Of a stretch of DNA of 52,276 bases, positions 36,749 to 45,403 are shown in pieces. The DNA lies in contig JAIRXU010000049.1 in NCBI GenBank assembly GCA_031268095.1, forward strand, positions 1 through 52,276. The letters run 5' to 3'. Position 1 is the first letter of the stretch, and the number at the start of each line of letters is the position of its first letter. A model generated the notes under the pieces. It made no database searches. It was not told the DNA's origin and was given only the letters and a program-made list of their open reading frames with translations. A program made the translations under genes and the position numbers. This DNA is from Oscillospiraceae bacterium (lineage in GTDB: Bacteria; Bacillota; Clostridia; Oscillospirales; Acutalibacteraceae).

Positions 36749-36777
36749 AGTATAGCACTTCCTATAAAAAAAGGCAA
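36749..36777 (-). promoter_or_regulatory. Sigma-A promoter for the GH38 operon
   Basis: On the minus strand TTGCCT, 17 bases, TATACT, 49 bases before the start codon. The spacer begins with six T and contains GGAAGTG. Confidence 0.75.
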
Positions 36778-36864
36778 GAGTGAATTTGAATTTTTGTTGA
36801 TATCTCAAATTGGGCGGAAACGGGCGGAACATCCGCGCGGCGACAATTCCTCTTGATTTCACCC

Positions 36865-36893
36865 TTGCCTTTTTATTGGAAATGTGGTATACT
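36865..36893 (+). promoter_or_regulatory. Sigma-A promoter for ymfF-ymfH
   Basis: TTGCCT, 17 bases, TATACT. It closely resembles the divergent promoter at 36749-36777, including the T run after the -35 box and GGAAATG in the spacer. Between them lies an 87-base AT-rich stretch without an identified operator. Confidence 0.75.
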
Positions 36894-36955
36894 AGAAGCC
36901 AGGCATGATAATGAGATGTTTTTAACGATGTGTTTTCTGAAAGGATGGTGAGCTG

Positions 36956-38305
36956 ATGCCCAGTATTTCCGTGACGGCCATCGCGCCCGGCGTGGTATTC
37001 TGCCCAATCCGGACCGACCGGTTCAAAACCAGCAGCCTGTCGCTTCAGCTGGCCCTGCCTTTGAGGCGGGACCCGAAGCGGACCAGCGCAAACGCGTTGC
37101 TGCCCTACCTGCTGCACCGCTCCTGCGCGGCGTATCCCACCGCCCGGGCGCTCAACAGCCGGCTGGAGGAGCTCTATGGCGCGCACCTGAGCGCGCAGGT
37201 CACGAAGGTGGGAGAGACCCACTGGCTTTCTCTGGCCGTGACGTCCATTGACGACCGCTTCACTTTGGCGGACCAATCGGCCGCGAACGAGAGCGTGGCC
37301 GTGGGCTGCGCTTCCCTGCTGCTGGAGATGCTGTTTCATCCGGTGCTGGAAAGAGACGGGTGTTTTCCGGCCCAGGCCGTAGAGCAGGAGAAGCGGCTGC
37401 TGCTGGAGCTGCGGGAGAGCGATTTCAGCGACAAACGGGCGTATGCCCTGCACCGCATGGAAGAGATCATGTTTGCCCGGGAGGCGTTCGGCCAGAACCG
37501 TTTTGGCGAGGCGGAGGCGATTGCGTCCCTGACGCCGGCGGAGGTGACGCAGGTCTGGCGGGACCTGTTGCGGGAAGCGAAGATGCAGTTTTTGCTGGTT
37601 GCCGCCGGGACGGAAGAAGCCGCGGCGGTGGAGGCCGCGCTGCGGAACCTGCTGGCGGGCAAAGAACGGGCCCCGGCGGCGCTGGGAAGCGAGTTCATCT
37701 CTGACGCTGGGGAAGAAAAATATGTCCGGGAAGAACTGCCGGTTGAGCAGGGGAAGCTGGTGCTGGGGTTCCGGACGGACATGAAGGACTTCCGGGACCG
37801 CGCCCGCGCGATGTGGGTGATGGCGGACCTCTTCGGCGGCGGACCCTACGCCAAGCTGTTCGCCAACGTCCGGGAAAAAATGAGCCTTTGCTATTACTGC
37901 GCCGCGCGCCTGACGCGGTACAAAGGGATTCTCACGGTGCAATGCGGGATCGAGACCGACAAGGAGGCCGCCGCGCGCAACGCGATCCTGGCCCAGTTGG
38001 AGGAGATCCGCCAGGGCGGATTCACCCAGGAAGAACTGGACACCGCCGTCTGCTCCCTCTGCGATTCGCTGTGCAGCCTCGCGGACACGCCTGGGGAGCT
38101 CGCTGACTGGTACGCGATGTCCTTGCTGACGGGAGATTATCTTCCGCCGGAAGAGGTCTGCGCGGAGCTGCGCGGGGTGACGAAAGAAGACGTTGTCGCG
38201 GCGGCCCGGGGCGTGAAGCTTGACACGGTCTATATGCTCGCGGCGAAGACAGAGCGGGAGAACGGGAAAAACCGGGAACCCGAAGAAGGAGGGGAAAGCG
38301 CGTGA
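36956..38305 (+). CDS. ymfF: M16-family inactive peptidase homolog, YmfF-like
   Basis: A 449-residue M16 protein. The HxxEH zinc motif is absent (the corresponding place reads PYLLHRSC), so it is the non-catalytic partner. YAALFFGGGPYAKL-type segment ADLFGGGPYAKLFANVREK is the R/Y substrate region of M16 C-terminal domains. In Bacillus the pair YmfF/YmfH lies near ymfI and database products connect it with 5-aminopentanol modification of EF-P; that link is known only from family naming. The start ATG follows AAAGGATGG. Its last bases overlap the GTG start of ymfH by four bases, implying coupled synthesis. Confidence 0.8.
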   Translation: MPSISVTAIAPGVVFCPIRTDRFKTSSLSLQLALPLRRDPKRTSANALLPYLLHRSCAAYPTARALNSRLEELYGAHLSAQVTKVGETHWLSLAVTSIDDRFTLADQSAANESVAVGCASLLLEMLFHPVLERDGCFPAQAVEQEKRLLLELRESDFSDKRAYALHRMEEIMFAREAFGQNRFGEAEAIASLTPAEVTQVWRDLLREAKMQFLLVAAGTEEAAAVEAALRNLLAGKERAPAALGSEFISDAGEEKYVREELPVEQGKLVLGFRTDMKDFRDRARAMWVMADLFGGGPYAKLFANVREKMSLCYYCAARLTRYKGILTVQCGIETDKEAAARNAILAQLEEIRQGGFTQEELDTAVCSLCDSLCSLADTPGELADWYAMSLLTGDYLPPEEVCAELRGVTKEDVVAAARGVKLDTVYMLAAKTERENGKNREPEEGGESA

Positions 38306-39603
38306 GCGAACGATTTTATGAAGAGCGCCGGGACGGCCGCCTGGGCGAGCGGTATTTCCGCTGGACCCACCCGACGGGACTGGAAATCCAGGTTCTTCCC
38401 CGCGAAGGCTACACCACCGCCTACGCCATGTTTTCCGCCAAATACGGATCCATTGATACAACGATTTTCCGCGCCGGGGGCGGCGCGGCGGACGGGACGC
38501 CAGAGGAGATTCCCGAAGGAACGGCGCACTTCCTGGAGCACAAGCTTTTTGAGTCGGAGGACCTGGACGCGTTTGAGCGCTTCGCGAAAACCGGAGCCAG
38601 CGCCAACGCCTACACTTCTTTTGATAAAACCGCCTACCTCTTTTCCTGTGCCGACCATTTCGAGGAGAATCTGGCGATTCTGCTGGATTTCGTCCAGTCG
38701 CCTTACTTCACCCAGGCGACGGTGGAGAAAGAACAGGGTATCATCGGGCAGGAAATCCGGATGTATCAGGACGTCCCCGGCTGGGCGGTGATGTTCCAGC
38801 TGCTGCGGGTTCTTTACCGGAGCCACCCGGTGGGCATCGAAGTTGCCGGGACGGAAGCGTCTATCGCGCTGATTACGGCCGAAATGCTCCACGACTGCTA
38901 CCGGAATTTCTATAACCCGAAGAACATGGTGCTCACTGCGGCGGGGAACATCACCCCGGAAGCGGTCAGGGCGGTAGCGGACCGGGTGCTCAGGCCCGCC
39001 GAAGGGCAGCCGGCCCGGCGCAAGCCGTCCGGCGACCAGGGTCCGCCGGTCCGGACCTTCGCCGAACGGGAGATGTCCGTCGCGCAGCCCACCTTCATGC
39101 TGGGCTGGAAGGAACCGCTGGAGAGCCCGGAACTTCCCGTCCGGCAGCGGCTGCTGGCGGACTTGGTGCTGGATGCGCTGGCGGGGGAGTCCTCGCCACT
39201 GTATGAACAGCTGATGGACGAAGGACTGATCAACGCGGGCTTTGATCCCGGCTTCCTCTGCGGCTTCGATTACGCCTGCGCGCTGTTCGAGGGGGAATCG
39301 AAAGATCCCCGCGAAACCGCCCGGCGCATTGAGGCGGAAGTGGCGCGCGCGCTGGCCGAGGGAATGGATCCGGAAGCGTTTGAACGGGCCCGGCGCAAGC
39401 GGTACGGGCGCATGGTGATGGAGTTCAATGACATTGACAGTCTTGCGGGCCGGATGGCGGACGCGTATTTTGCCGGGGAAGATCTCTTTGCCCGGGCGGC
39501 TGCCTGCCGGGAGCTGACGGCGGAAGACGCGGACCGGCGGCTGCGGGAAATGTTCCGTCCGGGATTCAGCGCGCTGTCCGTGATTTGGCCCAAGAAGGAA
39601 TGA
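38302..39603 (+). CDS. ymfH: M16-family zinc peptidase, YmfH-like
   Basis: A 433-residue processing peptidase. The inverted zinc motif HFLEH is in EGTAHFLEHKLFESED, with the distal Glu in the EKEQGIIGQEIRMY segment. The second M16 domain includes YEQLMDEGLINAGFDPGF. It is the active partner of the preceding protein and likely forms a heterodimer with it. GTG start overlaps the ymfF stop (GTGA). lgt follows after 59 bases with no terminator in between. Confidence 0.87.
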   Translation: MSERFYEERRDGRLGERYFRWTHPTGLEIQVLPREGYTTAYAMFSAKYGSIDTTIFRAGGGAADGTPEEIPEGTAHFLEHKLFESEDLDAFERFAKTGASANAYTSFDKTAYLFSCADHFEENLAILLDFVQSPYFTQATVEKEQGIIGQEIRMYQDVPGWAVMFQLLRVLYRSHPVGIEVAGTEASIALITAEMLHDCYRNFYNPKNMVLTAAGNITPEAVRAVADRVLRPAEGQPARRKPSGDQGPPVRTFAEREMSVAQPTFMLGWKEPLESPELPVRQRLLADLVLDALAGESSPLYEQLMDEGLINAGFDPGFLCGFDYACALFEGESKDPRETARRIEAEVARALAEGMDPEAFERARRKRYGRMVMEFNDIDSLAGRMADAYFAGEDLFARAAACRELTAEDADRRLREMFRPGFSALSVIWPKKE

Positions 39604-39662
39604 GGCGGTTCGCAGGGCAATCCCCCGCCTGATCAATTTCATATCACGAAAGGATGCTGCAT

Positions 39663-40709
39663 ATGACCAATATCGTCTTTTTCAAGGCGTTCAAGGATGG
39701 CTTTACCGTATCCGCCACGGCGCTGCGCCTGTTCGGGCGGGATATTCAATGGTATGGCGTACTGATTGCCTTCGGTTTTCTGCTGGCGGTTCTGTTCGGC
39801 GGACGGATGGCATACAAGTGGAAAATGAACCTGGACCACATGATCGACGTGCTCATCGGCGGTACCGTCGGCGGGATTCTGGGTGCGCGGGCGTATTATG
39901 TCATCTTCCATTTTGATCTCTACAAAGACCGTCTGGCGGATGTTTTCAAGATCTGGGAAGGCGGGCTGGCGATTTATGGCGGGCTGATCGGCGGGCTTCT
40001 GGCGGCGTACCTTGTTTGCCGTATCCGCAAAGTGAACTACTGGAACCTGCTGGACCTGGCAGCGATGAGCTTCCTGATCGGGCAGGGGATCGGCCGCTGG
40101 GGGAACTTCGCCAACCAGGAGGCTTTTGGGCGCAATACGACCCTGCCCTGGGGTATGTGGAGTCAGGAAACCGCCAACTATATCGACGGCCACCAGGCCG
40201 AGTTCGCTGCCCGGGGCATCAAAGCCGTCGCAGGAACTTTGGCGGACAAGGCGTTTGTTCACCCGACGTTCCTGTATGAATCCCTCTGGTGTCTGATCAG
40301 CTTCGGGATCCTCTATCTTATTTGCCGCAAGTGGCGGCGTTTCAACGGCCAGCTGATGCTCTGCTACGGCGTCCTCTACGGTGCGGAGCGCTTCTTTGTG
40401 GAGGGCCTGCGGCTGGACAGCTTGTACCTCGGCGGGAGCCATGTGCGGGTGTCGCAGCTGCTTTCGGCGCTGCTGGTGATCGGCTGCGCGGCTGCGCTGG
40501 TGCTGCTGCTGTTGCGGGACAAGAAAAACCACAGACCCGTCGAAGGGGTGGATTTTTTCCCGGAAGCGGCCGCTAAGGCGGAAAAATCGGAAAAAATAAA
40601 AAAAGCGGCTCCGGCGCGGAACGGCGCGGATCCGGTGCTGCTGGACACGGCCCCCATCGAAGACGATGATCCGGCTCCGGACGGAACGACGGAAGAAAAG
40701 GAGGATTGA
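39663..40709 (+). CDS. lgt: Prolipoprotein diacylglyceryl transferase
   Basis: A 348-residue membrane enzyme transferring diacylglycerol from phosphatidylglycerol to the lipobox Cys. IQWYGVLIAFGFLLA at the first helix, GGTVGGILGARAYYVIF, IWEGGLAIYGGLIGG and the signature GRWGNFANQEAFG are present; HPTFLYESLW is the conserved segment near the end. The C-terminal tail after about 285 is charged and Ala-rich (KAEKSEKIKKAAPARNGAD), longer than usual. It would act on the lipoproteins at 17.9, 21.9 and 48.6 kb. The ATG at 39663 lies better spaced from AAAGG than the one at 39654. folD overlaps closely downstream. Confidence 0.94.
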   Translation: MTNIVFFKAFKDGFTVSATALRLFGRDIQWYGVLIAFGFLLAVLFGGRMAYKWKMNLDHMIDVLIGGTVGGILGARAYYVIFHFDLYKDRLADVFKIWEGGLAIYGGLIGGLLAAYLVCRIRKVNYWNLLDLAAMSFLIGQGIGRWGNFANQEAFGRNTTLPWGMWSQETANYIDGHQAEFAARGIKAVAGTLADKAFVHPTFLYESLWCLISFGILYLICRKWRRFNGQLMLCYGVLYGAERFFVEGLRLDSLYLGGSHVRVSQLLSALLVIGCAAALVLLLLRDKKNHRPVEGVDFFPEAAAKAEKSEKIKKAAPARNGADPVLLDTAPIEDDDPAPDGTTEEKED

Positions 40710-40714
40710 GACCC

Positions 40715-41575
40715 ATGGCTCAGCTGCTCAGCGGAACCGCTGTTTCCGCCAAGGTGCTCGAACGCATCGCCGAAGAGACCCGGACCCTGCCGGTCCAACC
40801 AACGCTGGCGGTGATCATCGTCGGAGATGATCCGGCCTCCCGCGTATACGTCAACAACAAAAAGAAAGCCTGCGCCAAGGCGGGGTTCCGCTCGCTGGAG
40901 TACGCCCTGCCTGCCGAGGCCGGGCAGGCGGCGCTTCTCGGGCGGATCGCCGCGCTGAACGCGGACCCGTCTGTCCACGGCATCCTGTGTCAGATGCCGC
41001 TGCCCAAAAGCTTCGGTTACGACGAGCAGGAGGTTGCCCAGGCGATTTCGCCGGAAAAAGACGTTGACGCGTTTCATCCGGTGAATGTTGGGCACATTAT
41101 GTTGGGAGAGCCGCTGTTTCAGCCCTGCACACCCGCGGGGGTGCTGGAGCTGCTGGACGACGCGGGGATTTCCCTCGCCGGGAAGCATGTCGCTGTTGTT
41201 GGGCGCAGCAACATCGTCGGCAAACCCATGGCCCTGCTGGCCCTGCACCGGCACGCGACGGTAACCGTCTGCCATTCCCGGACTGCCGACCTTGCCGCCG
41301 TCACCCGTCAGGCGGACGTCCTGATCGTTGCGGTTGGCCGGGCGAACTTCATTACGGCGGACATGATCCGGGACGGCGCGGTGGTGGTGGACGTCGGCAT
41401 GAACCGGCTCGACAGCGGCAAACTCTGCGGAGACGTTGATTTCGCCGCGGCGCAGGCGAAGGCCTCCTGGATCACACCGGTGCCCGGCGGCGTCGGGCCC
41501 ATGACCATCGCCATGCTGATGCGGAACACACTGACGGCCGCGAAGGCAAGCTGCGGAATCCTTGGAATGAAATAA
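40715..41575 (+). CDS. folD: Methylenetetrahydrofolate dehydrogenase/cyclohydrolase
   Basis: A 286-residue bifunctional enzyme interconverting methylene-, methenyl- and formyl-tetrahydrofolate. Catalytic YVNNKKKACAKAGF (Tyr and Lys of YxxxK), GILCQMPLPKSF, PCTPAGVLELL, VVGRSNIVGKPMALL (NADP site) and PVPGGVGPMTIAML are intact. ATG at 40715 follows AAAAGGAGG; the upstream lgt stop is only five bases away. The promoter is presumably shared with lgt. Formate from PFL can feed this pathway through formate-THF ligase, which is not seen here. Confidence 0.96.
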   Translation: MAQLLSGTAVSAKVLERIAEETRTLPVQPTLAVIIVGDDPASRVYVNNKKKACAKAGFRSLEYALPAEAGQAALLGRIAALNADPSVHGILCQMPLPKSFGYDEQEVAQAISPEKDVDAFHPVNVGHIMLGEPLFQPCTPAGVLELLDDAGISLAGKHVAVVGRSNIVGKPMALLALHRHATVTVCHSRTADLAAVTRQADVLIVAVGRANFITADMIRDGAVVVDVGMNRLDSGKLCGDVDFAAAQAKASWITPVPGGVGPMTIAMLMRNTLTAAKASCGILGMK

Positions 41576-41615
41576 TACATGTCTATATTTTTTATGAAAG
41601 AAAGGATCCACGATC

Positions 41616-41999
41616 ATGCAAAAGAAACTGTATCGCTCCCGGACCAATAAATCAATCGCCGGCGTCTGCGGCGGTTTGGCCGCGTATCTGAACATGGACG
41701 TGTCGGTGGTGCGCATCCTTTATGCCGTGCTTTCGCTGTTTACCTCCGGGTTCCCCGGCCTGTTGCTGTATGTCATTCTTTGGGCCGTCGTTCCGGAAGA
41801 GCCGGAAGGCTACGAGGGGTACCAGCCCGGGCAGCCGCCTTACCAGCAGCCGCCCTATCAGCAGCCGGGGCAGCCCCCTTATCCGCCGCAGGGCGCGCCC
41901 TATCCGCCGCCCTACCAGCCGCCTGCGCAGCCGCCCTACCAGTCGGCGCCGCCCCCCGTGCCGCGGCCGGAAACGCCGCCGGCGGAATCCAACGATTGA
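41616..41999 (+). CDS. PspC-domain protein with Pro/Tyr/Gln-rich tail
   Basis: A 127-residue protein. Residues 1-62 are a PspC domain: KLYRSRTNKSIAGVCGGLAA, then VVRILYAVLSLF and a membrane segment LLLYVILWAVVPEE. Residues about 63-127 are a low-complexity tail of PPYQQP-type repeats with many diprolines. PspC proteins sense or signal membrane stress in some bacteria. The tail may be cytoplasmic or outside; topology is not certain. Ribosome site AAAGGATCC. The diprolines would be slow to translate without EF-P. Confidence 0.82.
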   Translation: MQKKLYRSRTNKSIAGVCGGLAAYLNMDVSVVRILYAVLSLFTSGFPGLLLYVILWAVVPEEPEGYEGYQPGQPPYQQPPYQQPGQPPYPPQGAPYPPPYQPPAQPPYQSAPPPVPRPETPPAESND

Positions 42000-42018
42000 C
42001 CCGAAGGGAGTTTCGTCC

Positions 42019-43410
42019 ATGCCAAACCGGTTCGAGCAGCTGCGCGCGGCTTATCCTGTTTTTCGGTATGAGAATTATCGTGTGACGCGGGAGGAAGACA
42101 GCCTACTGCTGCGCTTCGATTTCGCGATCGACGGGCTAGGCGGCTTCCATCCGGAAACCCGGATTTTCCTCGGCAATCTGCCGCTGCGCAACCCCCTTGA
42201 CAGCCCCGTCCTGCGGGAGCTGGTGTTTTCGCTGGGGCTGGTGGAAGCGGTCAGCTACTGGAAGTGCGCCTGTCCGCCGCGGTTCATCGTGGCCTGCGGC
42301 GGGCTGGCCGGAGAGGACCGGGCCTGGTGGAAGCGGCTGTGGTACCATGGTCTGGGCGAATTTTTTTACCGCAACGGGATCAAGACGGACGAGGAGCATT
42401 TCCTGGCGCTGGAGTGCTCCGCCGGGGCCTCTCCGCCAGCGTTTTCCTATCAGGAAGGCGGCCTGAGCCTGATTCCCGTCGGCGGCGGAAAGGATTCCTG
42501 CGTCACGCTGGAGCTGCTTCGGGAGGCGGGGCGGCAACTGATGGGGTTTACGGTCAACGACCAGCCCGCCCGCCGCCAGACGTTCGCGGCGGCGGGTTTT
42601 CCGCCGGAACAGATGCTGCGTGTCCAGCGGATGATCGACCCGGCGCTGCTGCGGCGCAACGCCGAGGGTTTCTGGAACGGTCACACGCCATTTTCCGCCG
42701 TCGTCGCCTTCCTGGGCTTGATCGGGGCGTACCTGATCGGGGCGGGAGAGTTGATCCTTTCCAACGAAGCCAGCGCCAATGAGGCCAGCGTTCCCGGGAC
42801 GGACGTCAACCATCAGTATTCAAAATCCTTCGCCTTTGAGCGCGACATGAACGACTATATCGGACGGCGGTTCCGGCTGCCGATCCGCTATTTTAGCCTG
42901 CTGCGGCCCTTCCATGAGTTGCAGATCGCCCGGCAGTTCGCGGCGCTGCCGCAGTACCATGACGTTTTCCGCAGCTGCAACGCCGGAAGCAAACAAAACG
43001 TTTGGTGCGGCAGCTGCGCGAAATGCCTGTTTGTTGCGCTGATGCTCGCGCCATTCCTGCCGCCGGACGCGCTTTGGCGGATCTTCGGGGCCGACCTGCT
43101 GGACGCGCCGCAGCTGCGGGAAGACCTGCGCGGGCTATTGGGGCAGGGGGAGACCAAGCCCTTCGAGTGCGTCGGGACTATCCAGGAAGCGCAGGCGGCG
43201 CTTTGCCTGGCAAAAGCGAGCTATCGGGCCGACGGCCTGCCGCTGCCGCTGCTGCTGCGAGAATTGGAGGCCCCCGCGATGACGGAAACGGCGGCGCTGG
43301 CGCTGCTGCGGGAACGGAACCCGGAGCACATGGTGCCAGCGGAATTTCGGGAATGCGTAGAAAGGATGGGACGGCGTGTCGGCGACGATTCATTCCTACT
43401 TGGAAAATAA
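42019..43410 (+). CDS. murL: UDP-MurNAc-L-Ala-L-Glu epimerase (MurL)
   Basis: A 463-residue protein. It has GLSLIPVGGGKDSCVTLELL, a PP-loop ATP motif, and a Cys-cluster NVWCGSCAKCLF. MurL (first shown in Xanthomonas) uses ATP to epimerise the terminal L-Glu of UDP-MurNAc-L-Ala-L-Glu to D-Glu, replacing glutamate racemase plus MurD. The assignment is supported by the immediately following MurD-like ligase, whose GTG start overlaps this gene by 35 bases. Other segments include ILSNEASANEASVPGTDVNH and PLRPFHELQIARQF-like LLRPFHELQIARQF. The start ATG follows AGGGAG. Confidence 0.8.
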   Translation: MPNRFEQLRAAYPVFRYENYRVTREEDSLLLRFDFAIDGLGGFHPETRIFLGNLPLRNPLDSPVLRELVFSLGLVEAVSYWKCACPPRFIVACGGLAGEDRAWWKRLWYHGLGEFFYRNGIKTDEEHFLALECSAGASPPAFSYQEGGLSLIPVGGGKDSCVTLELLREAGRQLMGFTVNDQPARRQTFAAAGFPPEQMLRVQRMIDPALLRRNAEGFWNGHTPFSAVVAFLGLIGAYLIGAGELILSNEASANEASVPGTDVNHQYSKSFAFERDMNDYIGRRFRLPIRYFSLLRPFHELQIARQFAALPQYHDVFRSCNAGSKQNVWCGSCAKCLFVALMLAPFLPPDALWRIFGADLLDAPQLREDLRGLLGQGETKPFECVGTIQEAQAALCLAKASYRADGLPLPLLLRELEAPAMTETAALALLRERNPEHMVPAEFRECVERMGRRVGDDSFLLGK

Positions 43411-44686
43411 AACCATCGGTTTGCTGGGATTCGGGATGGAAGGGCGCTCCAGTTATGCCTTCCTGCGGCGGTATTTTCCGGAAAAGCATTTGCTGATTGC
43501 CGACCGGTCGCCGCTTTTCCTGGAAGACGGCAACGTTACGCGGCTGGATGGCGACGATTACCTGACCGTGATGAGCTGCTGCGACCTGCTGATCAAATCG
43601 CCCGGGGTGTCCCTGCGCGGGGTAGCCATCCCGGCAGGCCTGGAAGTGACCTGCCAGACGGATCTGTTTCTGCGCTTCGCGGGCTGTGTTGCCGTCGGCG
43701 TGACGGGCAGCAAGGGGAAAACCACCACCTCGACTTTGATCTATGAAATGCTGCGGGCCTCCGGGATCCCGGCTCGGTTGATCGGGAATGTGGGGGTGCC
43801 GGTGCTGGACAGCTTCGACGAAGCCCGGGAGGCAATCGCGGTGATTGAGCTGTCGTCCCACCAGCTGCAATTTACGCACGCCTCACCCCATGTGGCGGTC
43901 TGGACCAATCTGTACGAAGAGCACCTGGACCACTACGACGGCGGGTTTACCGGATACGCTGCCGCCAAAGCGCACATTTGCCGCAGCCAGGCGCCCGGAG
44001 ACATTTTTATTTACAACAAGGACCAGCCGCCGGAACGATTCACCAATTTAGACGGCTGCCGCGCCCGAAGGGTCCCGGTTGGACTGGACGCCGGGGAGGA
44101 GGACCCGTTTCTGGCCAGCCTGGATGGCGTCAACGACCACTTGCGGGGGGAACACAACCGGCAGAATGTTTATTTTGCGGCAACGGCCGCCCGAATGCTG
44201 GGCGCGACAAAAGAAGGCGTCCGTGACGCCGTCGCGCGGTTCCGCGGCATCCCGCACCGCATGGAAATGCTGGGAGAATATGGGGGGATCCGCTGGGTAG
44301 ATAACAGCATCTCCACCATCCCCCGGGCAGTGCTCTGCGACATTGACGCGCTGAAAGAGGTGGATACGCTGATTTTCGGCGGGAAGGACCGGGGGCTGGA
44401 CTATAGGGAGTTCGCGGCGGAGCTGGTGCGCCGCCCGGTGCGCAATCTCATCGGTATGCCGGAGACAGGGTACGCCATCCTGGAACTGCTGCGGGAGCGC
44501 GGCAGCGCGCAAAACCTCCTGCCGGCGGAGACGATGGAAGAAGCCGTTGCCGCCGCCTCGGTGCACACCAAACCCGGCGGGATCTGCCTGCTGGCTCCCG
44601 CCGCCGCCAGTTATAACCGGTACAGAAACTTCGAAGAAAAAGGCGATCACTTTGCCGCGCTGGCGCGGGGATGCGTGGATCAGTAA
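43376..44686 (+). CDS. murD2: MurD2-type UDP-MurNAc-L-Ala:L-Glu ligase
   Basis: A 436-residue Mur ligase. N-terminal Rossmann LLGFGMEGRSSYAFLRRY, P-loop GVTGSKGKTTTSTLI, AVIELSSHQLQF, HLDHYDGGFTGYAAAK with the carbamylated-Lys region, and GIPHRMEMLGEYGGIRWVDNSI follow the MurD order. Its fusion-like overlap with murL marks it as the L-Glu-adding MurD2 rather than the ordinary D-Glu ligase; this is an inference from context. It starts at GTG 43376 after AAAGGATGG. The stop overlaps the convergent lexA stop by seven bases. Confidence 0.82.
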   Translation: MSATIHSYLENKTIGLLGFGMEGRSSYAFLRRYFPEKHLLIADRSPLFLEDGNVTRLDGDDYLTVMSCCDLLIKSPGVSLRGVAIPAGLEVTCQTDLFLRFAGCVAVGVTGSKGKTTTSTLIYEMLRASGIPARLIGNVGVPVLDSFDEAREAIAVIELSSHQLQFTHASPHVAVWTNLYEEHLDHYDGGFTGYAAAKAHICRSQAPGDIFIYNKDQPPERFTNLDGCRARRVPVGLDAGEEDPFLASLDGVNDHLRGEHNRQNVYFAATAARMLGATKEGVRDAVARFRGIPHRMEMLGEYGGIRWVDNSISTIPRAVLCDIDALKEVDTLIFGGKDRGLDYREFAAELVRRPVRNLIGMPETGYAILELLRERGSAQNLLPAETMEEAVAAASVHTKPGGICLLAPAAASYNRYRNFEEKGDHFAALARGCVDQ

Positions 44687-45279
44687 TACCGGAGCAGGGA
44701 GACAACTTTTCCCAGCACCACCACCATGTCGGTGAGGATGGGATCCATGGAGTCGTTCTCCGGCTGAAGGCGGAAATGCCCATTCTCTTTATAGAACCGT
44801 TTGACGGTGGCTTCATCCTCGAGCAGGGCGACGACGATTTCCCCGTTGTCAGCGTAGGGCGTTTTTTCGACGAAGACAATATCCCCGTCCAGGATGCCCG
44901 CGTTGATCATGCTTTCTCCCCGGACTCGCAGGGCAAACAGCGATTTGTCGCGGGAAATTGGCCCGCTATAGGGCAGGTAGCATTCGATCTGCTCTACGGC
45001 GAGGATGGGCAGCCCGGCGGTGACGGTGCCCAGCAACGGCACGTTGACGACCTGCTGGGCTTGCCCCATCAAGCGGATGGAGCGTTTGTGCATTGGATCG
45101 CGGCTGATGTAGCCCGCCTGCTCCAGCGCGTCCAGATTGGCCTGGACGGACGAAGTGGACTTCAGCCCGACCTGTTCCCCGATTTCGCGCACAGAAGGCG
45201 GAACGCCTCCCTGCGAGCGCTCCAACAGGAATTCATAGATGCGGCGCTGGGTGTCGTTGATTCCATTTTGACGAAACAT
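44680..45279 (-). CDS. lexA: LexA repressor
   Basis: A 199-residue SOS repressor. The N-terminal winged helix-turn-helix is VPPSVREIGEQVGLKSTSSV; the self-cleavage site is TVTAGLPIL (Ala88-Gly89); the catalytic pair is Ser123 (VRGESM) and Lys160 (EATVKRF). It represses DNA-damage genes until RecA filaments trigger cleavage. The start follows GAGGAGGAGAGACGGT. It is divergent from the beta-lactamase-fold gene and convergent, with overlapping stop codons, to murD2. Confidence 0.95.
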   Translation of the reverse strand: MFRQNGINDTQRRIYEFLLERSQGGVPPSVREIGEQVGLKSTSSVQANLDALEQAGYISRDPMHKRSIRLMGQAQQVVNVPLLGTVTAGLPILAVEQIECYLPYSGPISRDKSLFALRVRGESMINAGILDGDIVFVEKTPYADNGEIVVALLEDEATVKRFYKENGHFRLQPENDSMDPILTDMVVVLGKVVSLLRYY

Positions 45280-45317
45280 ACCGTCTCTCCTCCTCGAAAA
45301 AAATCTCCTCCGCCGGT

Positions 45318-45363
45318 ATTATAACACAAATGTTCAACAAATGCAAATGTTTGTTTTGTTGAA
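45318..45363 (-). promoter_or_regulatory. lexA promoter and candidate operator
   Basis: On the minus strand TTGCAT (45341-45346), 17 bases, TATAAT (45318-45323). TTCAACAAA (45333-45341) and TTTGTTGAA (45355-45363) form a nine-base inverted repeat straddling the -35 box; three CAAATG repeats lie at 45327-45349. No canonical Bacillus-type GAAC-N4-GTTC box is present, so binding by LexA itself is a guess. Confidence 0.55.
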
Positions 45364-45403
45364 ATCAAAATTTTTTGCGATTTTTTTGAAAGGAGTGGTC
45401 GTT

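Noticed and set aside
36701-38461. Long upstream extension of the GH38 frame
   Set aside because: It is antisense to ymfF and ymfH, crosses the GH38 promoter, and lacks family-like sequence; the ATG at 36700 has a good ribosome site.
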